Source: CAYJGJ01 sp964367585
GTDB taxonomy: Bacteria; Bacillota; Clostridia; Peptostreptococcales; Anaerovoracaceae
Direction of reading: 5' to 3'
Assembly: GCA_964367585.1 (NCBI GenBank)
Contig: CAYIYH010000002.1
Span: forward strand, 110,561-174,560
Length of the DNA: 64,000 nucleotides
Positions 18,881 through 26,963 of the stretch are shown piece by piece. Numbering within the stretch: position 1 is the stretch's first letter; every line of letters begins with the position of its first letter. A program made the translations under genes and the position numbers. Below the pieces are notes generated by a model, which ran no database searches, was not told the DNA's origin, and was given only the letters and a program-made list of their open reading frames with translations.

Positions 18881-19040
18881 TGGTCTGTTTTTTCAATATT
18901 TCGGACTTATAGTTTTTTATCAGTCCGATTTTTCGACATTTCGGCCCTATGGATATCTATCGGTCCGATTTTTCGACATTTCGGCCCTATGGATATCTAT
19001 CAGTCCGATTTTTCGACATTTCGGACCCATGGATATCTAT
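18881..19040. repeat. 40-bp tandem repeat array, three good copies plus one decayed
   Basis: Three units of exactly 40 bases begin at 18921, 18961 and 19001. Each contains CCGATTTTTCGACATTTCGG and ends GGATATCTAT. Copies 1 and 2 differ at one base, and copy 3 differs by two or three. A decayed unit occupies 18881-18920 and a partial one may start at 19041. CCGA...TCGG gives each unit an internal inverted repeat. Since 40 is not a multiple of three, the plus-strand frame over it is unlikely to be coding. It lies in the hsdR upstream region. Confidence 0.9.
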
Positions 19041-19077
19041 CTGCTCAGTTTTTGGATGACCGGGGTACGATAAATAA

Positions 19078-20211
19078 TTATCTGAATAATTCTATATACT
19101 TCTGAAAGGCAAACATTTGATTTCTTGAAAATCCTGTTGTTTCAACTATTATATCATTACTAAGTAATATTTTTATTGCTGTTTTTACAGATGTCAAATT
19201 TATTGCAGCTATTTCGCTAATTTGATTTCTATTCAATATTGGATGATTATAGAGGATATTTACTATTTTTTTCGCATTATCTGTTTTATGTGGTATATCT
19301 GTTAATATTCTATCTATTTCCATAGTTAAGTTAACAATTTTTCTAAATTTATCTTTTGATGTTATTGAAGTTTCAATTACAGCCTCCAAAAAGAATTTAA
19401 TCCAACTTATAATATCATTTTTTGTTCTAGCAATTGTTAACTTTTCATAATATTCTTCTTTATGCTTTTCTATGTAGTCTGATATATATAAACAAGGTTT
19501 TTCTAGTATTCCTTTGCTTTGCAAATACAGCGGTATCAATAATCTCCCTATTCTGCCATTACCATCTAAGAATGGGTGTATTGACTCAAATTGGTAGTGT
19601 ATAATTGCAATTTTCACCAAATCGGGAGTGTCTATTTTTTCATTATTTATGAATTTCTCCAAATCGCTTAAGCATTCACCAACATCTGTATGAAGAGGCG
19701 GAACGAATACTGCTGTAGATGGCATAGTTCCACCGATCCAATTTTGACTTTTTCTGAATTCTCCCGGTGCTTTATGTTCACCTCTGACACCTGCCATTAA
19801 TATCTCATGTATTTCTTTAATTAGTCTATTGCATACAGGAAACCCATCTTTTACTTTACGTATTCCGTAATTAGTTGCTTTAATATAATTTTGAACTTCT
19901 TCCCAGTCGTCTCTTTTTTCAGGAAGAATATCGCTTATATCTAACATATCTTCTTCTATAGTAGTCTTTGTGCCTTCAATCTTGCTTGATTTGTTAGCTT
20001 CTATTTTTACATGCATTGCAATATATAAGTCTACATTAGGTATTAACGTAGAGTATGCATTCAATTCTCCAATTTGTCTATTCGCATCTGCTAGTAACTT
20101 GTCCAATTGGGTATCTGTCCACCCCCAATTGTGGTTAATACTGCTTGGCAAAAAAGCTGCGTAATCTTTGATGTTAATATATTTGCCTGAATTATAATCT
20201 TCTAAATTCAT
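19078..20211 (-). CDS. Fic family protein, class II, with C-terminal winged helix
   Basis: A 377-residue Fic/DOC protein, likely to transfer AMP or another nucleotide moiety to a protein hydroxyl. The catalytic motif HPFLDGNGRIGR begins at H212. The N-terminal inhibitory motif is present as S75-x3-E79-G80 (SSKIEG), the pattern that keeps class II Fic enzymes off until the glutamate is displaced. The last 70 residues look like a winged-helix DNA-binding domain (NRNQISEIAAINLTSVKTAI). AAAGGAG lies seven bases before the ATG. It is embedded in the type I restriction gene string between the hsdS fragment and hsdR. The target is unknown. Confidence 0.93.
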   Translation of the reverse strand: MNLEDYNSGKYINIKDYAAFLPSSINHNWGWTDTQLDKLLADANRQIGELNAYSTLIPNVDLYIAMHVKIEANKSSKIEGTKTTIEEDMLDISDILPEKRDDWEEVQNYIKATNYGIRKVKDGFPVCNRLIKEIHEILMAGVRGEHKAPGEFRKSQNWIGGTMPSTAVFVPPLHTDVGECLSDLEKFINNEKIDTPDLVKIAIIHYQFESIHPFLDGNGRIGRLLIPLYLQSKGILEKPCLYISDYIEKHKEEYYEKLTIARTKNDIISWIKFFLEAVIETSITSKDKFRKIVNLTMEIDRILTDIPHKTDNAKKIVNILYNHPILNRNQISEIAAINLTSVKTAIKILLSNDIIVETTGFSRNQMFAFQKYIELFR

Positions 20212-20353
20212 ATTTGTACTCCTTTAAGCCTGCTTTTTGTAGTATTTGTAATAGTTCCAATGTTATAGGTTTATATGAGGAAATATCTAGCATCCATCGG
20301 TGATTGTGATTTTTATCTGTTTAGTTTTTCTATGTCTCACTATCATAGATTTT

Positions 20354-20527
20354 CTATAATTGGCTCTTGCCTTTAAAGCTGAGCAATTTATCGCTGTAGT
20401 GTTCAAACTGCTGTTGTATTGTTTTAATTTCAGCAGGCAACCCATTTGATATATCATTGCCAAGCGTGTCAAAGCGGTCGAACGTCCTAAAGCCCTTAAA
20501 TGTGACTAGGTGTCTGTAGTGACTCAT
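20354..20527 (-). pseudogene. HsdS C-terminal fragment (57 codons)
   Basis: The frame starts with MSHYRHLV and encodes RFDTLGNDISNGLPAEIK followed by a coiled-coil-like tail, DKLLSFKG. This closely matches the C-terminal end of the full hsdS 1.3 kb upstream (RFDTLCNDITNGLPAEIK, DKLLTFK). At DNA level the two tails also resemble each other, with many third-position differences, so the duplication is not recent. Its ATG overlaps the prrC stop codon as ATGA. It lacks both target-recognition domains. It is most simply a remnant of an ancestral hsdS interrupted by prrC insertion or recombination, though a translated half-subunit is possible. Confidence 0.8.
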
Positions 20528-21639
20528 TTATTTGTTTCTTTAAAAAATCCATAGCTACTAATCAAATGATCAAACAACACTTTAACCTCTTCCTTTTCTT
20601 GTGTGGATGGTTCAGTTGCAACTTCGGATGAAATTGTAGAATGGCTCGTAAATTGAATGATACGACGGTAATATTCTTCCTGGCCACCAGGCAATAATTT
20701 TGCCCATCTAGGAAACCCCAAGAAACTAGCAGTTTTTTCGTACAAATTTCTTAATAATGTAAAATGATACTTTTCAATTTGATTAGCTTCTATGGCATTT
20801 TGTAATACGGTTTTTAAGTGTAAATGATATGAAAAGCTGCTATTTGAGTCACCTTTTTTATTTATTAATTCATAAGTTCCGTCTCGTATTTTCTCTAGTA
20901 AGTAACATTCTTTATTTTTCGTATTTTCATTTAATTCACTGTGTAACACATTATAAAATATAGGATTATGAGTAGTTATAATAAACTTTATTGTCTTCGG
21001 GCTATCCTTAATTAGTTTGGCTAAATCTATAGCTAGTTGTATTAAATGATTATCATCTAGTGATGTTACAGGGTCATCAATAAAAACATACTCTAGCTCA
21101 TCAAATTCATCTGTATCTCTATCATCTGGATTATGTTCTTTAAGAGTTTCTATAACTTGCTCTAGTAACACAAAAAACACACACCAGAACAAACTACTTT
21201 CTTCCCCCTTAGATATTTTTATATATTCGACTTCTCCATCAATATTTTTTACTATTGGGAAGCGAATCTCTGTAAAATCAGGGCTGAATCTTGGTGTTAT
21301 TTTACTACTTGTATAATACTGAAAACGGCCTATTATATTCTGGTCATGACCTTGCTCCTTTAGTATCCAATTAGTAAATGAATTAGGTCGTATCACTATC
21401 TTAGGGTTTAAACCACTTAGTAAATCATTATCCCAAAAAAACAAATCTTCTGTGAAAGCGTTGTAGTATAGAATTTTTTTCTTCTCTGTTACATAGTTAT
21501 CATTATCTCTAAGCTCCACCAGCATTTTAAATTTTTGGGACAGTCTTGTTTTTCCTGTTCCATTAAAAGCATAAATCAGTTGGACTTTTTTATTGCATTC
21601 TTTTAACTCTTGAGCAATTTCACTTAGTGATTTTCCCAT
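20524..21639 (-). CDS. prrC: Anticodon nuclease PrrC-type ATPase
   Basis: A 371-residue ABC-like ATPase fused to a C-terminal anticodon nuclease domain. Walker A NGTGKT is at 26-31, a signature-like SKGEES at 143-148, Walker B with VFIDDPVTSLDD at 185-196 and the switch His in TTH224. The nuclease triad R297-x3-E301-x31-H333 has the same spacing as R320/E324/H356 of E. coli PrrC. The N-terminal MGKSLSEIAQ and YNAFTEDLFFWDNDL segments also recall PrrC. E. coli PrrC is held inactive by its restriction enzyme and cuts tRNA-Lys when phage T4 inhibits that enzyme. Here the gene lies between hsdS (4-base gap) and hsdR, the canonical position. Activity is inferred. Confidence 0.92.
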   Translation of the reverse strand: MGKSLSEIAQELKECNKKVQLIYAFNGTGKTRLSQKFKMLVELRDNDNYVTEKKKILYYNAFTEDLFFWDNDLLSGLNPKIVIRPNSFTNWILKEQGHDQNIIGRFQYYTSSKITPRFSPDFTEIRFPIVKNIDGEVEYIKISKGEESSLFWCVFFVLLEQVIETLKEHNPDDRDTDEFDELEYVFIDDPVTSLDDNHLIQLAIDLAKLIKDSPKTIKFIITTHNPIFYNVLHSELNENTKNKECYLLEKIRDGTYELINKKGDSNSSFSYHLHLKTVLQNAIEANQIEKYHFTLLRNLYEKTASFLGFPRWAKLLPGGQEEYYRRIIQFTSHSTISSEVATEPSTQEKEEVKVLFDHLISSYGFFKETNK

Positions 21640-21643
21640 ATTA

Positions 21644-22816
21644 CTATACCTCTTTCATTTTTTTAAAGGTTAATAATTTATCTCTATAGTATTCATATTG
21701 TTGTTGTCTAGCTTTAATCTCGGCAGGTAGGCCATTTGTGATGTCGTTGCATAGGGTATCGAATCTGTCGAGAACGCCAACAATACGTTGTTGCTCGGTG
21801 AGGGATTTTTGTATATCATTTGGGTACGGGACGGGGATTTCAATTCTATAAAATTTATTATGTGGTAAATCTGGAACAGTTCCACCCGATGCTGTACGAA
21901 GTAAAGTATCAAACATGATTTTGCTATTTAACACATAAAACATATACCTTTTACTAATTGTGTCAAAACAATTCACTTTGAAAAAATTATTGTGAAAACA
22001 TCCTTTAACACCTGTTATTATTTTACCAGTACTTCCCGTTCTTGTTACTAAAACATCATCATAGTCACAAATTACGCTTTGTGTCGGAGATTCTATAAAG
22101 TACCTTTCTTCGTTTCCTTTAAGAAATTGCACGGTAATATAAAAATATCTATTTTCACCATCTTCAGTTTTTCTATCACTGATAGGGATTTGTAATCCTT
22201 GATTAACAGTACAAAAATCACTTAAAGGGAATTTAGGATAGTTTGAGCCAAATAATAACTGCGTTTCATAATACTCATACTGCTTCTTCCTTGCGGTAAG
22301 TTCTGCGGTAAGTTCTGCGGTAAGTTCTGCAAAGGCATCTAAAATTCGGACAATTTCCTCTTGCACAGGCCGCGGCGGGAGGGGAATTTGGATGTTTGAA
22401 TACTTTGCAATCCACTGTCTTGAATGATCCACAGGTTCATATGATATATTTCTCATACAATGGTAAATATATCTAAAGTCCACTTCCGTTTGTTTGTCTT
22501 CTTTTACTCTAAGCATTTTCATAGCTGATGACTTGATTTTAAAATCAAAGTCAACCCAGTGAAAAGATGTAGTAAAATCATCAAAAATAATAGTAGGATT
22601 TTCTTTATTTGCTAAATAGATTCCCTCTGTCTCATTTGTGTATCCCAGTATAAAAGATTGACCTGCTGTTAAAACAGGTATTTCAAAATTACCATTATAA
22701 TTAGTTTCTCTTACAATATATTTTGTTGGTTGTTCATAATCTAATACTATGTTCAGTGGCATATACTCCACCCCATTAGGGCAAAGTTCATTTATAAGGT
22801 CGTCTAGTTTACTCAT
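21644..22816 (-). CDS. hsdS: Type I restriction enzyme, specificity subunit HsdS
   Basis: A 390-residue DNA-recognition subunit with the usual layout: N-terminal conserved segment (LINELCPNGVEY), target-recognition domain 1, a central conserved helix (PPRPVQEEIVRILDAFAEL) with TAEL repeats, KKQYEYYETQLL, target-recognition domain 2, then TEQQRIVGVLDRFDTL and a closing helix. The open frame runs six codons further upstream, but GGAGG precedes the ATG at 22816. It overlaps the end of rhuM by eight bases. The family (EcoR124 type) is shown by the TAEL repeats and by the HsdM and HsdR sequences. The recognition sequence cannot be predicted from this reading. Confidence 0.95.
   Translation of the reverse strand: MSKLDDLINELCPNGVEYMPLNIVLDYEQPTKYIVRETNYNGNFEIPVLTAGQSFILGYTNETEGIYLANKENPTIIFDDFTTSFHWVDFDFKIKSSAMKMLRVKEDKQTEVDFRYIYHCMRNISYEPVDHSRQWIAKYSNIQIPLPPRPVQEEIVRILDAFAELTAELTAELTARKKQYEYYETQLLFGSNYPKFPLSDFCTVNQGLQIPISDRKTEDGENRYFYITVQFLKGNEERYFIESPTQSVICDYDDVLVTRTGSTGKIITGVKGCFHNNFFKVNCFDTISKRYMFYVLNSKIMFDTLLRTASGGTVPDLPHNKFYRIEIPVPYPNDIQKSLTEQQRIVGVLDRFDTLCNDITNGLPAEIKARQQQYEYYRDKLLTFKKMKEV
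22293..22330. repeat. Three 12-bp TAEL-coding repeats inside hsdS
   Basis: On the plus strand GCGGTAAGTTCT occurs three times in tandem at 22293, 22305 and 22317, followed by GC of a further unit. It encodes AELTAELTAELTA in the HsdS spacer helix. In EcoR124I and its variant EcoR124II, two versus three such TAEL repeats are known to change the recognition spacer from 6 to 7 bases. Confidence 0.95.
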
Positions 22817-23870
22817 TTTTTTCAACCTCCGCACTCATTTCTTCCATAAGAAATCTATCGTAATCAGAAAGGTATTTTTTGTCTTGAATTATTCGATATT
22901 TTTCAAATTCACTAATAGCATGTGTTTTTGCAAGTTCCATGCTCACTTTTCCTGGGTCTTGCAATATTTCTCTATTCAATAGCTTTAAAAATCCATTTAA
23001 TCTTTCTTCCCAATCTTCCATAGTCATAGGAATTTTTCTCATAGCCATATCTTCTGCCATATCAAGGTATGAAGAAACTATTCTTTCAAGTTGTTTAAGT
23101 TCTGTGTCGTTTAGATAATTTTTCGCGACAGTTACATCCGATTTATGTATTTTTTCAGTAGGAGCACCATCCCATGTGGTCAATCCCATATTATCCATTG
23201 TTGAATCTGCTCTTTTATAAATCACCTCTGCTGCTGTTTGTCCATGAACGCTAAAATGCATTTTATTTTGAACGGCTGCAAAAAATCTTTTTGTAGCGGT
23301 GGAAGAGGAATCATAGTCGAGAGAAGTAGCATATATGTCAGTAATTTTTTGGTAAAATTTCCTTTCTGATAGCCTAATTTCTCTGATTTTTTCAAGTTGC
23401 TTTTGGAAATAGTCTTCCGTAAGAACAGTACCTCCATTTTTTAGTCTGTTTTCATCCATTACCCAGCCTTTAATTGTATAATTTTTTACAATTAAACTTG
23501 CCCATTTTCGAAATTGCACTGCTCGCTCGTTATTCACCTTAAATCCGACAGCTATTATCATTTGCAAGTTATAATGTTTTACATCTCTTGAAACACTGCG
23601 AGAACCCTCTGTTTGAACTATCCGATATTTTCGGATAGTTGAAGTATTTTCGAGTTCATTATCACTATAAATCTTTTTTATATGGTCGCTGATTGTTCTA
23701 ACATCAATATTATATAAGGCTGCAAGCATCTTTTGCGTGAGCCATATATTTTCATCTTCATACCTCATTTCGACAGAATCTTCACTATCACCAGTAGCAG
23801 CAACAAAAGTTAGATATTCCGCAGCTGAGGATTTCAGAGTTGGCTTGCTTTCTTTATTTTCCTTCTTCAT
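22809..23870 (-). CDS. rhuM: RhuM family protein
   Basis: A 353-residue RhuM homologue (named after a Salmonella pathogenicity-island gene). Characteristic segments are the N-terminal helix-turn-helix-like WLTQKMLAALYNIDVRTISD, SVSRDVKHYNLQMIIAVGF with VQFRKWA, and the later TAAEVIYKRAD and TTWDGAP. The biochemical function is unknown. Homologues are repeatedly found inside type I restriction loci, and Fic proteins share such loci. Its ATG overlaps the hsdM stop codon (ATGA) and its own end overlaps the hsdS start by eight bases, so translation is probably coupled to both and its amount tied to the methyltransferase complex. Confidence 0.93.
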   Translation of the reverse strand: MKKENKESKPTLKSSAAEYLTFVAATGDSEDSVEMRYEDENIWLTQKMLAALYNIDVRTISDHIKKIYSDNELENTSTIRKYRIVQTEGSRSVSRDVKHYNLQMIIAVGFKVNNERAVQFRKWASLIVKNYTIKGWVMDENRLKNGGTVLTEDYFQKQLEKIREIRLSERKFYQKITDIYATSLDYDSSSTATKRFFAAVQNKMHFSVHGQTAAEVIYKRADSTMDNMGLTTWDGAPTEKIHKSDVTVAKNYLNDTELKQLERIVSSYLDMAEDMAMRKIPMTMEDWEERLNGFLKLLNREILQDPGKVSMELAKTHAISEFEKYRIIQDKKYLSDYDRFLMEEMSAEVEKNE

Positions 23871-25420
23871 TCTTGCCCCTCAATTTCTGCAACTATCTTG
23901 TCTATCTCGTCACGAAGTACATTTATCTTTGCCACGGTGGTTTTTATTTCTGCGTTTAACACATCGATGTCAATGACTTCCCTTGTGTCTTTTGCTTCGA
24001 CATAGGAGCTGATCGAAAGGTTGTAGTTTTCTTCCGCAATCTTCTCAAAATCCACCATCTTGCATACGTGGTCTATATCTTCTTTATCCACGAAAATCTT
24101 TAGTATATTTTCGATATGGTCGTCTGTCAGTACATTATTATTCGTTTCTTTTTTGAAAAATTCTTCGCCACTTGCGTCGATAAACTGGGTCTTGGTATCC
24201 GTTTTATGTTTGGATAGCACCAAAATATTAACAGCAATAGAAGTTCCAAAGAATAGGTTTGGTGCAAGGGAGATTACTGTTTCCACGAAGTTATTATCTA
24301 TAAGATACTTTCTGATTTTTTGTTCTGCGCCGCCACGGTAAAAGATACCTGGGAAACAAACAATTGCTGCGCGACCTTTGCTCGATAGATAACTAAGCGA
24401 GTGCAGTACAAACGCAAAGTCGGCTTTTGATTTAGGGGCAAGCACTCCGGCAGGGGCAAAGCGCTCATCGTTAATAAGCGTTGGGTCGTCGCTACCAATC
24501 CAGTTAATTGAATAAGGTGGATTAGAAACAATCGCATCAAAAGGCTTATCTCCACCGAACTGAGGTTCTATTAACGTGTTACCAAGTCCAATATTGAATT
24601 TATCGTAGTTTACATTGTGCAAAAACATATTCATGCGCGCAAGGTTGTATGTCGTGTGATTTATTTCTTGTCCGAAGAATCCGTCTTGTATAATATGTTC
24701 ATCAAACTGCTTTTTTGCTTGTAGTAGAAGTGAACCTGAACCTGCCGCGGGATCATATATTTTGTTAATATTAGTTTGTCCATGTATTGCAAGTTTCGCA
24801 ATTAGTTTCGATACGCTTTGGGGAGTAAAGAACTCACCACCCGATTTCCCTGCATTAGCGGCATAGTTAGAGATTAGATATTCGTAGGCATCACCGAACA
24901 AGTCGATGTGATTGTCTGTAAAGTCGCCAAAGTTAAGTCCCCAAACGCCTTTGATGACGGCGGCTAATCGGCTATTTTTGTCTTTTACAGTGTTCCCGAG
25001 CCTATTGCTAGTGGTGTCAAAATCTGCAAACAAGCCTTTGATATCACTCTCTGATTCAAAACCATTTGCAGAACTTTCAATCGCAGAAAAGATGCTAGCT
25101 AAGTCGGTGTTAAGGCTTTCGTTCGTATTAGCATTCTTCGCCACATTGCAAAAAAGCTGGCTTGGATATATGAAATATCCTTTAGATTTAATGGCATCAA
25201 TTTTGACATCATCAGTGATGGAGTAATCACAAAGTTCAGCATAATTTACATCAGGGTCGCCACCTTCTATGTAGTTAGTAAAGTTTTCGCTGATAAATCG
25301 GTAAAAAAGTGTACCCAAAACGTACTGTTTAAAATCCCACCCATCTATTGAGCCTCGAACATCATTCGCTATTTTCCATATTTGAGCTTGTAATTCAGCC
25401 CTTTGCTGTGCACTTGACAT
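23867..25420 (-). CDS. hsdM: Type I restriction enzyme, methyltransferase subunit HsdM
   Basis: A 517-residue N6-adenine methyltransferase that, with HsdS, methylates the host recognition sites. Motif I is DPAAGSGSLL at about 223-232 and motif IV NPPY at 300-303. The N-terminus QRAELQAQIWKIANDVRG is typical of the EcoR124 branch. The frame is open further upstream, but GGGAG eight bases before the ATG at 25420 gives the start MSSAQQRAEL; an ATG at 25435 is the alternative. It begins only 20 bases after the lipoprotein gene, so both may share the promoter at 26710-26738. Confidence 0.96.
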   Translation of the reverse strand: MSSAQQRAELQAQIWKIANDVRGSIDGWDFKQYVLGTLFYRFISENFTNYIEGGDPDVNYAELCDYSITDDVKIDAIKSKGYFIYPSQLFCNVAKNANTNESLNTDLASIFSAIESSANGFESESDIKGLFADFDTTSNRLGNTVKDKNSRLAAVIKGVWGLNFGDFTDNHIDLFGDAYEYLISNYAANAGKSGGEFFTPQSVSKLIAKLAIHGQTNINKIYDPAAGSGSLLLQAKKQFDEHIIQDGFFGQEINHTTYNLARMNMFLHNVNYDKFNIGLGNTLIEPQFGGDKPFDAIVSNPPYSINWIGSDDPTLINDERFAPAGVLAPKSKADFAFVLHSLSYLSSKGRAAIVCFPGIFYRGGAEQKIRKYLIDNNFVETVISLAPNLFFGTSIAVNILVLSKHKTDTKTQFIDASGEEFFKKETNNNVLTDDHIENILKIFVDKEDIDHVCKMVDFEKIAEENYNLSISSYVEAKDTREVIDIDVLNAEIKTTVAKINVLRDEIDKIVAEIEGQE

Positions 25421-25439
25421 CTTTTTATCTCCCATCTTT

Positions 25440-26654
25440 TTATTCCAACAATTCAATCGTTGCAGTTTGATTTTCATCGTCAATACGGATTTTTACATTG
25501 AGCATTTTCTCTAGGTCTTCAATACTAAAGCCTCTTCCTGCTACGGTGCCATTGTTCCTATCTCCATTATCATCGAGTTCTATGTCTTGACCGTTTTTGG
25601 TGAGGATAAAGTCCTTATAATATCCATCATCTCTTATTAGTTCGGCATAAAACAAGTCTCCCCCGATGTTCCACCGAGCGATATAGTCGCTACTCTCATA
25701 TTTTCCACCGAGTGCCTCTACCAAAAATTTAAATGCTCCCTTCTCAAAATAGTTGAAGTCTTCGTGCGATTCTTGGCAAGGGTCGAGATTTTCCATATAG
25801 TATTTTTCAGTTTCTATATCATAGTTGAACGTGAATGAAAATTCCTCATGGAACAATTCTTCATTAGTAACAGTCAGATGTTGTGATGGATATTGTGCAA
25901 GTATCTCATCTGGAAGAGTGTATTTTGCTTCATCATCTTCCTTAATCTCGTATACGATAGCGCGCTCTATCGTTTCATATATCTCATGTTCATCTAATCT
26001 CTGATTTTCAAAATTCGACAGTTGTATTCTCGTCACAGTATAGGTGCTGTCGGTGTACCAATCTTGCGCAAGATATTCGTATTTCATTGCATTAGGCCTT
26101 ACACTGATACTAATTCTGTAAGTATCTATGTTAGAATCCGACATCGAATAATTTTCATTGTATTCCAGTCCGACGATAGAATCTAACTTGTACAAAAACT
26201 CAGCAGCTTCGTCGATTTTATCCATATTCTCAATTATTACTTGTATATAATTTTCTTCGAATAGAATATTAATCTCAGATTCTGAGATTAATTTAGAAAT
26301 AGCACCTTTCTTTGATACAATCTTTCTTTCAACATAATCGTTATTCATAATTTCCTCAAAAAACACGGTCTCGCTTCCGAGAAAATTAACGTTATCCGAA
26401 TAGCTATATATAGAAAAAGGCATTCCGTTTCTATCTTCGAAGACATATTCATGCATCTCAATTCCATCTTCTTCGTCGTGCAAATATTCAATTTCATCAA
26501 CTAGTTCAATATCTTTTCCGAATAGATCGTACGCATAGTCCATCACCTCGTCTTTTGAGTAGTAGACAGGATTAACGGAACATGCTGTAAATAGAATAAG
26601 TAACAAAACAATTAACGTACAGAGTGCAGATTTTTTATAGACTCGAGTTTTCAT
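25440..26654 (-). CDS. Putative secreted lipoprotein of unknown function
   Basis: A 404-residue protein beginning with a Lys/Arg-rich N-terminus, a Leu-rich membrane segment and a lipobox-like FTAC ending at C25, so export and lipid anchoring are likely. The remainder is acidic and rich in Tyr, Glu and Asp, with no motif I recognise. The frame is open 23 codons further upstream, but AGGAG ten bases before the ATG at 26654 supports this start. It is immediately upstream of hsdM (20 bases) on the same strand, downstream of a good promoter. Whether it belongs to the restriction locus or is only a neighbour whose promoter is shared cannot be told. Confidence 0.7.
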   Translation of the reverse strand: MKTRVYKKSALCTLIVLLLILFTACSVNPVYYSKDEVMDYAYDLFGKDIELVDEIEYLHDEEDGIEMHEYVFEDRNGMPFSIYSYSDNVNFLGSETVFFEEIMNNDYVERKIVSKKGAISKLISESEINILFEENYIQVIIENMDKIDEAAEFLYKLDSIVGLEYNENYSMSDSNIDTYRISISVRPNAMKYEYLAQDWYTDSTYTVTRIQLSNFENQRLDEHEIYETIERAIVYEIKEDDEAKYTLPDEILAQYPSQHLTVTNEELFHEEFSFTFNYDIETEKYYMENLDPCQESHEDFNYFEKGAFKFLVEALGGKYESSDYIARWNIGGDLFYAELIRDDGYYKDFILTKNGQDIELDDNGDRNNGTVAGRGFSIEDLEKMLNVKIRIDDENQTATIELLE

Positions 26655-26709
26655 ATATATTAGTCTCCTAACTAAGCTAGTGGGTATAAAGTGTAGTGAA
26701 TTCATTCTA

Positions 26710-26738
26710 ATTATATAACACAATTAATGGACACTCAA
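26710..26738 (-). promoter_or_regulatory. Predicted promoter of the lipoprotein-hsd gene string
   Basis: On the minus strand TTGAGT (26738-26733) and TATAAT (26715-26710) are 17 bases apart, about 55 bases before the lipoprotein start codon. It may read through into hsdM, rhuM, hsdS and prrC. Confidence 0.65.
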
Positions 26739-26863
26739 CTATTTGATTATTGCTCGACAAGTTCCCGTGACTCGCACATGATAATGTCCTAGTAAAGCAT
26801 AAATGAAATTCCCCTCAAGGAATCCTCTTTCGTGGGAGATTTAAAAATAAAGCTAATTCTCAC

Positions 26864-26892
26864 TTGATATTATGATAATAAGTGTATACAAT
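26864..26892 (+). promoter_or_regulatory. Predicted promoter of the aminopeptidase P gene
   Basis: TTGATA (26864-26869) and TACAAT (26887-26892) are 17 bases apart, about 70 bases before the chosen start codon. Apart from the two divergent promoters I see nothing else in the 309-base gap 26655-26963. Confidence 0.55.
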
Positions 26893-26963
26893 ATTATTAA
26901 GAATAAGGAAATAAGCTAGAATATGCGATGGGGAAAGTTCCAATATGCAAAGAAAGGGTTAGG

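Noticed and set aside
18863..19105. 80-codon plus-strand frame over the 40-bp repeats
   Set aside because: A repeat length not divisible by three means no repeating protein unit, there is no ribosome site, and it overlaps the fic 3' end.
20192..20293. 33-codon minus-strand frame starting MLDISSYKPITLELLQ between the hsdS fragment and fic
   Set aside because: It looks protein-like but has no ribosome site, overlaps fic and matches nothing I recognise; kept only as a possible remnant.
3884..26790. 18-base motif TCGCACATGAAAATGTCC near 3884 and a one-mismatch copy at 26773
   Set aside because: A match this short between two places is expected several times by chance in 64 kb on both strands.
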